A DNA stretch of 64,000 nt. Origin: Caldimonas caldifontis. Its GTDB lineage: Bacteria > Pseudomonadota > Gammaproteobacteria > Burkholderiales > Burkholderiaceae_C. A program made the translations under genes and the position numbers. The notes below the pieces were generated by a model. That model saw only the letters and a program-made list of their open reading frames with translations. It made no database searches and had not been told where the DNA came from. Below, piece after piece: positions 17,646 to 26,050 of this stretch (positions within the stretch are counted from its first letter, which is position 1; each line of letters begins with the position of its first letter). Where the stretch lies: NCBI RefSeq assembly GCF_002930615.1, contig NZ_PSNX01000003.1:338066-402065 (forward strand), given 5' to 3'.

Positions 17646-18572
17646 ATGCAAGCCGACCGCATCGAGGCCCTGTGGGGCCATGTCCATGCTCTGGGGGAAC
17701 TGGCCCGGCAGGGCCGCTACACCGCCGCCGCCCAGCGCCTGGGCATCTCGAAGGCCGCGATGAGCCAGCGCATTGCCGAGCTCGAGCGGGCCGCCGGCGT
17801 GCCGCTGGTGCAGCGCACCACCCGCTCGGTGCGCCTCACCGAAGCCGGCCAGCAACTGGTGGAGCGCACGCGCGAGGCCTATGCCGAGATCGAGCGCAGC
17901 TTTGCCGACGTGCGCGATCTGGCGGGCGAGCCGCGCGGGCGCCTGCGGGTGACGGTGCCGGTGGCCCTGGGACGCCAGCAGATCGTGCCCCACCTGCCGG
18001 ACTTCCTGCGCCGCCATCCCAAGGTGCGGCTCGAACTCGACCTGGCCGACCGCCTGGTGCCGCTGGCCCAGGAGGGCTTCGACCTGGCCATCCGCCACAC
18101 CGCGGCCCCGCCCGAAACCCATGTGGCCTGGACGCTGTGCCCCACGCGCTCTTACCTGGTGGCCAGCCGCGCCTACCTGCGCCGGCGCGGCACACCCAAG
18201 CATCCCCAGGAACTGGCCGGCCACGACGCCCTGAGCTACCCGCGCGCGGGCGACACGCCGAGCTGGTCCTTCGAAGGCCCGGGTGGCGAACGGGTGACCG
18301 TGCCCCTGCACGGGCCGCTGGCAGCCAACAACAGCGAGGTGCTGCGCGAGGCCGCCCTGGCCGGCCTGGGCCTGGCCGTGCTGCCCGACTTCAGCGCCCA
18401 GACGGCGCTGCGCACCGGTCGGCTGGTGGAGGTGCTGCCCGCGTGGCGGCCGGTGGGCGCCTTTGGCGACCACCTCTACGCCATCCGTCCCTACAGCCCC
18501 GTGGTGCCGCGCGCGGTGCAGGCCCTGGTGGCCTATTTGCGCGAGGCGCTGGCGCGCGGCTTTGCGCCTTGA
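17646..18572 (+). CDS. LysR family transcriptional regulator (CrgA-like)
   Basis: A 308-aa LysR regulator. The helix-turn-helix is in RYTAAAQRLGISKAAMSQRI (residues about 24-43), followed by the typical TTRSVRLTEAGQQLVERTRE linker and a RLRVTVPVALGRQQIVPHLP effector domain of the CrgA/DsdC-like subgroup. ATG 17646 with CGGAGA upstream matches the family start. It is divergent from mmsA and probably responds to a metabolite of that pathway. A hairpin with an A-tract immediately follows its stop. Confidence 0.9.
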   Translation: MQADRIEALWGHVHALGELARQGRYTAAAQRLGISKAAMSQRIAELERAAGVPLVQRTTRSVRLTEAGQQLVERTREAYAEIERSFADVRDLAGEPRGRLRVTVPVALGRQQIVPHLPDFLRRHPKVRLELDLADRLVPLAQEGFDLAIRHTAAPPETHVAWTLCPTRSYLVASRAYLRRRGTPKHPQELAGHDALSYPRAGDTPSWSFEGPGGERVTVPLHGPLAANNSEVLREAALAGLGLAVLPDFSAQTALRTGRLVEVLPAWRPVGAFGDHLYAIRPYSPVVPRAVQALVAYLREALARGFAP

Positions 18573-18573
18573 A

Positions 18574-18603
18574 CAAAAAAACGCCCACCGCAAAGGGTGG
18601 GCG
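18574..18603 (-). terminator. hairpin with T-tract on minus strand after LysR gene
   Basis: Stem CGCCCACC (18582-18589) / GGTGGGCG (18596-18603), loop of six bases, preceded on the plus strand by seven A residues. Read on the minus strand it is a hairpin followed by seven T, an intrinsic terminator for leftward transcription; on the plus strand it lacks the T-tract. Confidence 0.55.
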
Positions 18604-18840
18604 ATGAAGTCCAATGAAGGACGTCGTTGGGAGACTGTGATGCTCGATCTGCCGCGTGGGCACCTTCAGGGCGCGCTGTGGACTGCGGCGGATCTCATGT
18701 TGGTGTCAAACCCCGTGTGACAGCTCGAAACTCACTGTACTGCGGTGCAGGCGCCGCCCCTATCCCTCTGACGGGGGATGACGGCCAAACGGAGGCTGTC
18801 AGCGGCTCAACGGTCATCGCGGGGCGTGGTGGCTATCATC
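18604..18840. other. intergenic region upstream of universal stress gene
   Basis: No coding frame with a plausible start is visible. It contains a GC-rich stretch with the partial dyad CCCCTATCCC/GGGGGATG and leads into the FNR-like box at 18841. I see nothing else identifiable. Confidence 0.4.
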
Positions 18841-18854
18841 TTGACCGCGATCAA
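18841..18854. promoter_or_regulatory. FNR/ANR-like box
   Basis: TTGAC-CGCG-ATCAA matches the FNR consensus TTGAT-N4-ATCAA at 9 of 10 positions, 55 nt upstream of the universal stress protein start. This is compatible with a class II activation site near -41 if transcription starts about 40 nt downstream of it. Confidence 0.6.
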
Positions 18855-18909
18855 GCCTGCGATGGCGGCTTGGTGACATGCTGAAGCCCCTTTCCCTGGA
18901 GACCCCGCC

Positions 18910-19332
18910 ATGAAGATTCTCGTTGCCGCGGACGGCAGTACCTACACCAAACGCATGCTGGGCTATCTCGCCGCCCACGATGAATTGTTTGGCGGTGCCC
19001 ATGACTACACCGTGCTGACGGCCGTGCCGGCGGTGCCCCCGCGCGCTGCGGCCGTCATCGACAAGGCCACCCTGGCCGAGTACTACGCCGACGAGGGTGA
19101 GAAGGTGCTCAAGCCGGTGCGCACCTTCTTCGAGAAGCAGGGACTGAAGGCCAAGACCCAGCACAAGGTGGGGCACCCCGGTGAAGTGATCGCCAAGGCG
19201 GCCAGTGCCGGCAAGTTTGATCTGGTGGTGATGGGCTCGCACGGCCACGGCACCCTGGGCAACCTGGTGATGGGGTCGGTGGCGACCTACGTCATCGCCC
19301 ACTGCAAGACGCCCGTCCTGCTGGTGCGCTGA
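18910..19332 (+). CDS. universal stress protein (UspA family)
   Basis: A 140-aa single-domain universal stress protein with the Rossmann-like fold. MKILVAADGS forms strand 1 with the Asp that faces ATP, and VMGSHGHGTLGNLVMGSVA (108-126) is the G-2x-G-9x-G(S) nucleotide-binding signature, indicating an ATP-binding type. Such proteins help survival in starvation or low oxygen. ATG 18910 has CTGGAG upstream. An FNR-like box 55 nt before the start suggests induction under oxygen limitation, as described for several proteobacterial usp genes. Confidence 0.92.
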   Translation: MKILVAADGSTYTKRMLGYLAAHDELFGGAHDYTVLTAVPAVPPRAAAVIDKATLAEYYADEGEKVLKPVRTFFEKQGLKAKTQHKVGHPGEVIAKAASAGKFDLVVMGSHGHGTLGNLVMGSVATYVIAHCKTPVLLVR

Positions 19333-19362
19333 GGCGCCCCCGGCCCCGGGGACATCGTGTCC

Positions 19363-19977
19363 TCAGTGGGCCGGCCCACGCAGGCCGTCGAAGCAGGTGG
19401 ACAGCAGGTACTGGATGATCTGCTCGTCGGTGTGCTGCCCACCGGCTTTGAGGAAGCCCAGCACCGGGTCACAGGCCCGGGCAAACAGGGTGTAGAGCAC
19501 CACCTCGGGCGGGAGCCCGGGGTTGAGGTCGCCGGCGCTCTGGGCTGCCACGATCCACTCGCCCAGCCGGTCGCTGAGCGTGATCAGGCGGTCCATGTAC
19601 TCGCGATTGCCGATCAAGGCCTGGCGCAGCGTGGAATTCTGGGAGGGCAGCGACGGCATCTCGCCGGCCAGTTGCACCTCCATCGTCCAGCGGGCCACAG
19701 CGCGCAGTTTGTCCACCGGTGACCGCGTTGCATCCGCCGCCAGCGGTGCCGTGAAATCGAGGGCCCGCTGAAGCACCCGGATCATCGCCGCCGCCGCCAG
19801 TTCTTCCTTCGACGTGAAGTGCTTGTAGAGGCTCGCCTTGGCGATGCCCACATCGGCGGCGACCTCATCGACCGTCATCACGTCGAAGCCCTTCTCGGCG
19901 AGCAGCCGATTGACCGAGGTGACGATGGCGTCCTCGCGGGCGCGCAGGACTTGTTCCTTGAATGAGATCCGGGCCAT
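19363..19977 (-). CDS. TetR/AcrR family transcriptional regulator
   Basis: A 204-aa TetR-family repressor. The N-terminal helix-turn-helix is AVNRLLAEKGFD-like, followed by MTVDEVAADVGIAKASLYKHFTSKEEL, a textbook TetR DNA-binding domain, and a helical ligand domain. ATG 19977 (MARISFKEQ) is used; an ATG three codons earlier at 19986 is equally possible because neither has a strong ribosome-binding site. It is divergent from the two fasciclin genes and a perfect 11+11 bp palindrome lies between them, so it probably represses itself and the fasciclin pair. The ligand is unknown. Confidence 0.9.
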   Translation of the reverse strand: MARISFKEQVLRAREDAIVTSVNRLLAEKGFDVMTVDEVAADVGIAKASLYKHFTSKEELAAAAMIRVLQRALDFTAPLAADATRSPVDKLRAVARWTMEVQLAGEMPSLPSQNSTLRQALIGNREYMDRLITLSDRLGEWIVAAQSAGDLNPGLPPEVVLYTLFARACDPVLGFLKAGGQHTDEQIIQYLLSTCFDGLRGPAH

Positions 19978-20029
19978 GGCGCCCATTGTAAACCCGGCTG
20001 GCACAAACCTGACGGAGGGGTCAAAAACA

Positions 20030-20061
20030 AACTGTTTCGTCTAATGAAATACGAAACAGTT
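20030..20061. promoter_or_regulatory. TetR-type operator palindrome
   Basis: Perfect inverted repeat AACTGTTTCGT / ACGAAACAGTT with a 10-bp AT-rich spacer, 53 bp from the TetR start and 114 bp from the lipoprotein start. The surrounding 60 bp is unusually AT-rich for this genome, as expected for overlapping promoters. Confidence 0.72.
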
Positions 20062-20174
20062 GAAAAAATAAACTGAGCAGTTATATTTCTGCCCATCCGG
20101 TCACCGAAGCAATGCAGGTCATGACTTCGGACCCGGACGGGAGGGGCATCCGGATTCGTTTCAGGAGAACCCCA

Positions 20175-21155
20175 ATGTCTCGATGGCTCAAAAGCATGCT
20201 CGTGGCCTCTTCGGTGGCCTTCCTTGCCGCCTGTGGCGGTGGTGACGATGACGACGATGCCGTGGCATCGCAGAACATCGTCCAGATCGCGCAGGGCAAC
20301 CCTGCGTTCAGCACCCTCGTTGCGGCCGTCGTGAAGGCCGACCTCGTGGATGCGCTGTCCGGCGACACCCAGCTGACCGTCTTTGCCCCGACCAACGAGG
20401 CCTTCGACGCCGCGGCACAGGCCATCGGCCTGGCCGATGGCACGGCCCTGGTGGAGACGCTGCCCGCCGACGCGCTGGGCAAGATCCTCACCTACCACGT
20501 GGTGGCGGGCGACAACCCCTCCACGTCGCTGACGGCCGGCACCCTGCCAACGCTCTATACCTTCGAGGACAGCGCCGCCACCCTCGGTCTCAGCCTGACC
20601 GGCGGGGTGATCCTCACGGACGCCCTGGGGACCACGGCCAACGTCACCACGCCCGACATCGACGCCAGCAACGGCGTGATCCACGTCATCGACAAGGTGC
20701 TGGTGCCCCCCGGCGTGCTCGACATCGTGCAGATGGCGCGGCTCAACCCGACGTTCTCGACCCTGGTCGCGGCTGTCGAGGAAGCCGACCTGGTCGCCAC
20801 GCTGTCGGGCACGGGCCCCTTCACGGTGTTCGCCCCGACCAACGACGCCTTTGCCGCGGCGCTGGCCGAGCTGGACCTGACGGCCGAGCAACTGCTGGCC
20901 TCGCCGGACCTCGCCGCCATCCTGACCTACCACGTGGTGGGCGGTGATCTGCGGGCGGCCGACGTGGTGGCCCTCGTCAGCGGTGGCGCGGCCGACGTGA
21001 CGACCGTCCAGGGCGACACCTTCAATGTGAGCCCCGCCCTGGTCATTACAGACGGTCGTGCGCGCACGGCCAACCTCGTCGCCACCGACGTGGTGGCCAG
21101 CAATGGGGTGATCCATGTGATCGATGCGGTCATTCTGCCGCCCGTTGCCCCCTGA
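20175..21155 (+). CDS. fasciclin (FAS1) domain lipoprotein with two domains
   Basis: A 326-aa exported lipoprotein. The signal ends in lipobox LAAC (Cys20), followed by an acidic linker GGGDDDDD. Two FAS1 domains follow, at about 30-170 and 175-326, each with the H1 (TLVAAV...) and H2 motifs ([49 protein letters not shown]). FAS1 domains mediate adhesion or binding of surface molecules. Start ATG 20175 with AGGAG upstream. It precedes a single-FAS1 secreted protein by 31 nt and is behind a TetR-type operator, so regulated surface adhesion is a reasonable guess. Confidence 0.9.
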   Translation: MSRWLKSMLVASSVAFLAACGGGDDDDDAVASQNIVQIAQGNPAFSTLVAAVVKADLVDALSGDTQLTVFAPTNEAFDAAAQAIGLADGTALVETLPADALGKILTYHVVAGDNPSTSLTAGTLPTLYTFEDSAATLGLSLTGGVILTDALGTTANVTTPDIDASNGVIHVIDKVLVPPGVLDIVQMARLNPTFSTLVAAVEEADLVATLSGTGPFTVFAPTNDAFAAALAELDLTAEQLLASPDLAAILTYHVVGGDLRAADVVALVSGGAADVTTVQGDTFNVSPALVITDGRARTANLVATDVVASNGVIHVIDAVILPPVAP

Positions 21156-21186
21156 GTCCCGTTCCCTTCAACCAAGGAGTCTTTCC

Positions 21187-21642
21187 ATGAAGAAACTGCT
21201 GATCGCCACCGCCCTGAGCCTCGGCCTGAGCGCCGCCGCCTGGGCCAAGGACATCGTCGACACCGCCGTCTCGGCCGGCTCGTTCAAGACCCTGGTCGCC
21301 GCTGTCCAGGCCGCGGGCCTGGTCGACACCCTGAAGGGCCCCGGCCCGTTCACGGTGTTCGCCCCCACCGACGAGGCCTTCGCCAAGATCCCCAAGGCCC
21401 AGCTCGACGCGCTGCTGGCCGACAAGGCCAAGCTGACGGCCGTGCTGACCTACCACGTCGTGCCGGGCAAGGTCATGGCCGCTGACGTCAAGGCCGGCAA
21501 GGTCAAGACCGTGCAGGGCCAGGAACTGACCATCGGCACGATGGGGGGTGTGACGGTGAACAACGCCCGCGTGACGGCCACGGATGTGACCGCGAGCAAT
21601 GGTGTGATCCATGTGATCGACACCGTGGTGCTGCCGCAGTAA
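21187..21642 (+). CDS. secreted fasciclin (FAS1) domain protein
   Basis: A 151-aa protein with a Sec signal peptide (cleavage likely after AWA, residue about 20) and one FAS1 domain: [48 protein letters not shown] and [15 protein letters not shown]. This resembles the MPB70-like single-domain exported proteins. AAGGAG precedes ATG 21187. It closely follows the two-domain lipoprotein and its domain is similar to those, so the pair probably arose by duplication and is co-expressed. A GC-rich hairpin follows 48 nt after the stop. Confidence 0.92.
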   Translation: MKKLLIATALSLGLSAAAWAKDIVDTAVSAGSFKTLVAAVQAAGLVDTLKGPGPFTVFAPTDEAFAKIPKAQLDALLADKAKLTAVLTYHVVPGKVMAADVKAGKVKTVQGQELTIGTMGGVTVNNARVTATDVTASNGVIHVIDTVVLPQ

Positions 21643-21689
21643 ACCTCAGGGCAACACGCGGGGCAGCCTGGCGCTGCCCTTCAAGGACC

Positions 21690-21720
21690 GGCCCGCCACG
21701 AGCGGGCCGTTTCCGTTCTC
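21690..21720 (+). terminator. intrinsic terminator after fasciclin operon
   Basis: Stem GGCCCGC (21690-21696) / GCGGGCC (21702-21708), loop CACGA, followed by GTTTCCGTTCTC. The T-tract is imperfect, so efficiency is uncertain. A second GGGCAGC/GCTGCCC hairpin lies just upstream. Confidence 0.6.
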
Positions 21721-21925
21721 AGACGCCGTAGTGACTGAACACGTCCTCGACACGACGCCCCAGGGAGTCGTCGTCGCCGCGGCCGTGGTAGGCCGGCGCC
21801 GGGACGGTGCCGCCCAGGCAGGCCTCAAGGCCCAGCTCGGTGCCGAGGTCGGCCGGGTCGGGTTGGTAGGCCGGCGCCGCAGGCGTCGGGGGCTGGGTCC
21901 AGGGGGGCAGCGAGAAGCGGGCCAT
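21719..21925 (-). CDS. small hypothetical protein (68 aa)
   Basis: A 68-aa frame starting MARFSLPPWTQPPTPAAPAY and ending VEDVFSHYGV, preceded by GAAAGGTG about 6 nt before the ATG at 21925. The N-terminal half is proline-rich and the centre acidic (GRGDDDSLGRRVEDV). It lies convergent to the fasciclin operon and overlaps the tail of its terminator. No family is recognised; codon composition looks coding. Confidence 0.55.
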   Translation of the reverse strand: MARFSLPPWTQPPTPAAPAYQPDPADLGTELGLEACLGGTVPAPAYHGRGDDDSLGRRVEDVFSHYGV

Positions 21926-22076
21926 GATGCACCTTCTTTCGGGCACCGCCACGTGGCCGTGCCTTGTCTCATGCATCGGCAGTTTGCGCCTGCGCTGAAG
22001 TCCGCGATATCCCGAGTTGGAGGGGGATGTGGCGCCTATTGCACGTTCGTGCCCCCTTGGTCGCGGGGTGGGACGC

Positions 22077-23675
22077 TCAGGGCTCGATCGCCGGGGCCGG
22101 CGACGGCCCTTCCGGGTGCTCCGCCTGCACGCCGGCACGCCCGCTCTCCACGGCATAGACCGCTTGCGTGTGCAGCCGTGCCTCGGCGGCCACCGGGAAG
22201 CGTGTGGCGCGGAACTCGGCGCGGGCGTGCTGGGCATCCAGGCTCAGCAGCACGTAGCCGCGCTCGTCCGAGCGTGCGTGCTTCAGGTCGGGATTGCTCG
22301 AGCGCACCAGGCCCTGCGCATAGCCCGGCAGGCCCCGGGTGGTGATCGACGTCGTGACGAACTCGCTTGCCACCACCGGTGAGCGCGACTCGTTCGGGAT
22401 CACGCGCAGGTCGGCGGCCACATGGCGATGCACGTCGCCGCCCAGGGCGATGACGTTGCCGATGCGGGCCTCGGCGATGCCCGCCAGCAGCCGCTCGCGC
22501 GCCGCCGGGTAGCCGTCCCAGGCATCGGTGAAGAGTCGCCGGCCCAAGGGGGTGGCCACGCTCCACGGACTGATCTGGCTGCCCTGGCCGAGCAGCTTCC
22601 AGTGCCGCAGGCTGTGGGCCAGCCCCCGCTGCAGCCAGGCCTCCTGCTCGAAGCCGAGCATGGTGCGCTGCGGGTCCATCAGCTCGGCGCAGGCGCCGCT
22701 GATGCGTCCACCAACGGGGCGCTCGGCGCTCGGGCAGGCATGGGGCGAGCGGAACTGCCGCCCGTCCAGGGTCCACAGCTCGGCCAGCCGGCCCCAGGTG
22801 TAGCGGTGGTGGATGCGCATGTCCGGCCCCTGGGGTGCCATCCAGGGCGCCAGTGGCAGGTGTTCGAAATAGGCCTGGTAGGCCGCCGCACGCAGGGCCA
22901 GGAAGGCCTGCGGGTCCCGGTGCAGCGGGCCGCGATCGGCTGCGTAATCGTTCTCGACCTCGTGGTCGTCCCAGGTCAGGATCCAGGGGTGGGCGGCATG
23001 GGCCGCCCGCAGGTCGGGATCGAGCTTGTACTGGGCGTGATGGCGTCGGAATCCGGCCAGCGTGGTGGGGCGGGGGCCATGACGGCGCAGCCGGAAGTCG
23101 GGGTTGCTGGTCTCGTAGAGGTAGTCGCCCACGAAGAGCACGACGTCCAGGTCCTGGCGGGCGATCTCGCGGTGCGCGACGAAGTGCCCCTGCTCGTAAT
23201 GCTGGCAGGAGGCGAGCGCAAGGCGCAGCAGGCCCACCTCGGCATCGTCGGGCGGGGCCGTGCGCGTGCGGCCCACCGGGCTGGTGGCACCGCCGCAGTG
23301 GAAGCGGTAGTGGTAGACCCGTCCTGGCGGCAGGCCCTTCACGTCCACGTGCACGGCATGCGCCCGCTCGGGGCCGGTCCACACCTCGCCGCGCTGGCGC
23401 ACCTGGCCGAAGTGTTCGTCGTCGGCGAGCTCCCACTGCAGCTTGACGGCCACGGGCGGCATGCCCCCGCCGGTCTCCAGGGGCTGTGGCGCCAGGCGCG
23501 TCCACAGCACCACACCGTCGGGCCGCGGCATGCCGCTGGCCACACCCAGCGTGAACGGGTCGTCGGTGAAGCGTGGGGCCTCGGGCCGTGCCAAGACCGG
23601 GGCGGCCAGGCGGGCCAGGGCCAGGGCGGCGCCGGCCCGGGCGAGTTGCTGCAAAGTGGCGCGGCGGTCGAGCAT
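22077..23675 (-). CDS. phoD: PhoD-like alkaline phosphatase (metallophosphatase)
   Basis: A 532-aa PhoD-family phosphodiesterase/alkaline phosphatase acting on exported organophosphates. The N-terminus has a twin-arginine-like DRRATLQQLARAGAALALAR signal. An N-terminal Fn3-like domain (FTLGVASGMPRPDGVVLWTR) precedes the metallophosphatase core, with C157 (ASCQHYEQGH), D184 (FVGDYLYE), D236/D237/H238 (TWDDHEVENDY) and the later GGDVHRH, the Fe/Ca ligands of PhoD. Start ATG at 23675. It lies 15 nt downstream of the ArgP-like gene on the same strand. With the PhoX-type protein at 1673 the strain would have two calcium/iron-dependent phosphatases. Confidence 0.9.
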   Translation of the reverse strand: MLDRRATLQQLARAGAALALARLAAPVLARPEAPRFTDDPFTLGVASGMPRPDGVVLWTRLAPQPLETGGGMPPVAVKLQWELADDEHFGQVRQRGEVWTGPERAHAVHVDVKGLPPGRVYHYRFHCGGATSPVGRTRTAPPDDAEVGLLRLALASCQHYEQGHFVAHREIARQDLDVVLFVGDYLYETSNPDFRLRRHGPRPTTLAGFRRHHAQYKLDPDLRAAHAAHPWILTWDDHEVENDYAADRGPLHRDPQAFLALRAAAYQAYFEHLPLAPWMAPQGPDMRIHHRYTWGRLAELWTLDGRQFRSPHACPSAERPVGGRISGACAELMDPQRTMLGFEQEAWLQRGLAHSLRHWKLLGQGSQISPWSVATPLGRRLFTDAWDGYPAARERLLAGIAEARIGNVIALGGDVHRHVAADLRVIPNESRSPVVASEFVTTSITTRGLPGYAQGLVRSSNPDLKHARSDERGYVLLSLDAQHARAEFRATRFPVAAEARLHTQAVYAVESGRAGVQAEHPEGPSPAPAIEP

Positions 23676-23690
23676 GGGCGCGATGTTGCC

Positions 23691-24611
23691 TCAGACCGGG
23701 GCTTGCAGTACCTGACGCGCACCCGCCACGAGGGCCTGGCCGATGCGGTCGAGCAGGCTGGCCCGCGCCACCGGGCGGCGTTCGTCGCCCAGCCGCCACT
23801 GGTGCCAGTGCAAGGCAATGGGCAGCCGCACGTCCGGGTGCAGCACCTGCAGTTCCCCACGTTCGACGTGGGGCCGCACCTGCAGTTCCGGGGCCACGCC
23901 CACCCCCCAGCCCATCACGGCCGCGCGCACATAGGCGTCGGACGAGGGCACGAAGCGCTCGCGCAACCGAGGCGACCGCACCCCAAAGGCCCGGCTCACC
24001 CACTGGGCCTGCATGTCGTCCTTGCGGTTGAACACCAGGAAGGGGGTCTCGGCAAAGTTGCGCCGGTGCAGACCGTTGGGCAGCTCACGGTCGAGGAAGG
24101 CCGGGCTGGCCACGGCCACATAGGGCATCACGCCCAGCGGTGTGACGCGGCAGCCCTGCAGGGCCTCGCGCACGGTGCTCACACAGCCCAGCACCGCGCC
24201 CTGGCGCAGCCAGTCGTGGGTGAAGTCCTGGTCGTCCACCACCAGCTCCAGCGACACGCCTTCATGGACCAGGGCGTCAAGGGCCGGCGGCACCCAGGTC
24301 GCCAGGCTGTCGGCGTTCACGGCGATCGGCAGCCGGTCGTCACCCCCGCCGGCCGCGTCGAGCTCGCGCGCCACGTCGGCACGCAGGGCCTGCCATTGAC
24401 GGGCGAAGCGCAGCAGCACCTTGCCCGATTCGGTCAGACGCAGGGGCCGCGAACGCACCACCACCGGCTGGCCGAGCTGGGCCTCCAGGGCGCGCAGCCG
24501 CTGCGAGACGGCCGACTGGGTGATGGCCAGCCGCGCGGCGGCGCGCTCGAAGCTGCCTTCGTCCACCAGGGCGGCCAGGCATTCCAGGGCGGCGGGATCG
24601 AGGTCTTTCAT
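23691..24611 (-). CDS. argP: LysR family regulator, ArgP/LysG-like
   Basis: A 306-aa LysR protein of the ArgP (IciA/LysG) subgroup: LDPAALECLAALVDEGSFERAAARLAITQSAVSQRLRALE is the typical ArgP helix-turn-helix opening, and NADSLATWVPPALDALVHEG matches its co-inducer domain. In other bacteria ArgP senses lysine/arginine and controls the LysE/ArgO exporter. ATG 24611 is preferred over an upstream in-frame ATG. Here the divergent neighbour is a D-amino-acid dehydrogenase gene rather than an exporter, suggesting control of basic-amino-acid catabolism. Confidence 0.87.
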   Translation of the reverse strand: MKDLDPAALECLAALVDEGSFERAAARLAITQSAVSQRLRALEAQLGQPVVVRSRPLRLTESGKVLLRFARQWQALRADVARELDAAGGGDDRLPIAVNADSLATWVPPALDALVHEGVSLELVVDDQDFTHDWLRQGAVLGCVSTVREALQGCRVTPLGVMPYVAVASPAFLDRELPNGLHRRNFAETPFLVFNRKDDMQAQWVSRAFGVRSPRLRERFVPSSDAYVRAAVMGWGVGVAPELQVRPHVERGELQVLHPDVRLPIALHWHQWRLGDERRPVARASLLDRIGQALVAGARQVLQAPV

Positions 24612-24733
24612 AAGTACTGCTAATGTAATCGGAACAATATTCATCCGACTTCACGACGGGGCCGGCCCTGCCCACAATCCCGCCAAGGAGCGGCGCCCGC
24701 CATGCGTGCGCCCTGGAATCCAAGGAGTCGATC

Positions 24734-26050
24734 ATGCGAGTCATCGTTCTGGGCGCCGGCATCGTGGGCATCAGCACCGCCTGGTACCTGCTCGAGGAGG
24801 GCCACGAGGTCACCGTGATCGACCGCCAGCCCGATGCCGCGCTGGAAACCAGCTTTGCCAACGGCGCGCAGATCTCGGTGAGCTTCTGCGAGCCCTGGGC
24901 CAGCGCCGGCGCGCCGCTGAAGGTGCTGAAGTGGCTGGCGCGCGACGACTCGCCGCTGCTCTTCCGTCCCAGGCTCGACCCGCACCAGTGGCTGTGGGGC
25001 CTGAGCTTCCTCACCCAGTGCACCGACGCCGCCTTCGAGCGCAACGTGCGCCAGCTCGTGGCGCTGGGCCGCTACAGCCATGAGTCGCTGAAGTCGCTGG
25101 TGGCCGACACCGGTATCCAGTACGAGCGCCTGGAGCGCGGCATCCTGCACTTCTTCTCCAGCCAGAAGGACTTCGAGGACGGCGCGGCCGGTGCCGAGCT
25201 GATGCGCAAGTACGGCGTGGACCGCCGCGTGCTCAGCCGCGAGGAGGTCCTGAAGATCGAGCCGGCGCTGGCGGCCTACGGCCCCGGCATCCATGGCGGC
25301 ACCTACACGCCCAGCGATGAATCGGGCGATGCGCGCGTCTTCACGCAGCAACTCGCGCGCCGCTGTGCCGAGCGCGGCGCCACCTTCCTGTACGAGCACG
25401 ACATCCTGGGCCTGGACGTCGCCGGCGGTCAGGTCAGCGGTGTGCGTGTGGGCGACATGCGCGGCGGCCAGCGCCGCACGCTGGTGGCCGACGCCTACGT
25501 GGCCGCGATGGGCTCCTACACCGCGCCGCTGCTGCGCCCGCTGGGCGTGTCGCTCAACATCTACCCCGCCAAGGGCTACTCGGCCACGCTGCGCCTGAAG
25601 CAGCCCGAACGCGCCAGCACCGTGAGCCTGCTCGACGACGGCCGCAAGATCGCCATCTCACGCCTGGGCGACTGCGTGCGCATCGCCGGCACGGCCGAAC
25701 TGGCCGGCTTCGACACCCGCCTGGACACGCCCACCGCGAAGGTGCGCTGCCAGTCGCTGCTCACGCGCTACGAACAGCTCTTCCCCGGCGTGGCCGACCT
25801 GAGCGAGCCCAACTTCTGGACCGGCCTGCGCCCCAGCACGCCCACCAACATCCCCTACATCGGCCGCACCCGCCTGGGCAGGCTGTGGGTGAATGCCGGT
25901 CACGGCACGCTGGGCTGGACCCACGGGGCCGGCTCGGGCCGCGCCCTGGCCGAGCTCATGAGCGGCAAGCGTCCGGCGCTGGACTTCGGCTTCTGCGGAC
26001 CGCAGGTCAGCAGTACAAAGTCCGCCCGCTTGCGCCGCGCCACGGCCTGA
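24734..26050 (+). CDS. dadA: D-amino acid dehydrogenase
   Basis: A 438-aa FAD-dependent dehydrogenase that oxidatively deaminates D-amino acids (notably D-alanine) and passes electrons to the respiratory chain. The dinucleotide motif GAGIVG is at residues 7-12, followed by GHEVTVIDRQ. SFANGAQISVSFCEPWASAGAP is close to the DadA hallmark, and the C-terminal GLRPSTPTNIPYIGRT and WVNAGHGTLGWTHGAGSGR complete the DAO fold. AAGGAG precedes ATG 24734. The last codon abuts the stop of the convergent LysR gene in a shared TGATCA. No alanine racemase (dadX) is adjacent. Confidence 0.94.
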   Translation: MRVIVLGAGIVGISTAWYLLEEGHEVTVIDRQPDAALETSFANGAQISVSFCEPWASAGAPLKVLKWLARDDSPLLFRPRLDPHQWLWGLSFLTQCTDAAFERNVRQLVALGRYSHESLKSLVADTGIQYERLERGILHFFSSQKDFEDGAAGAELMRKYGVDRRVLSREEVLKIEPALAAYGPGIHGGTYTPSDESGDARVFTQQLARRCAERGATFLYEHDILGLDVAGGQVSGVRVGDMRGGQRRTLVADAYVAAMGSYTAPLLRPLGVSLNIYPAKGYSATLRLKQPERASTVSLLDDGRKIAISRLGDCVRIAGTAELAGFDTRLDTPTAKVRCQSLLTRYEQLFPGVADLSEPNFWTGLRPSTPTNIPYIGRTRLGRLWVNAGHGTLGWTHGAGSGRALAELMSGKRPALDFGFCGPQVSSTKSARLRRATA

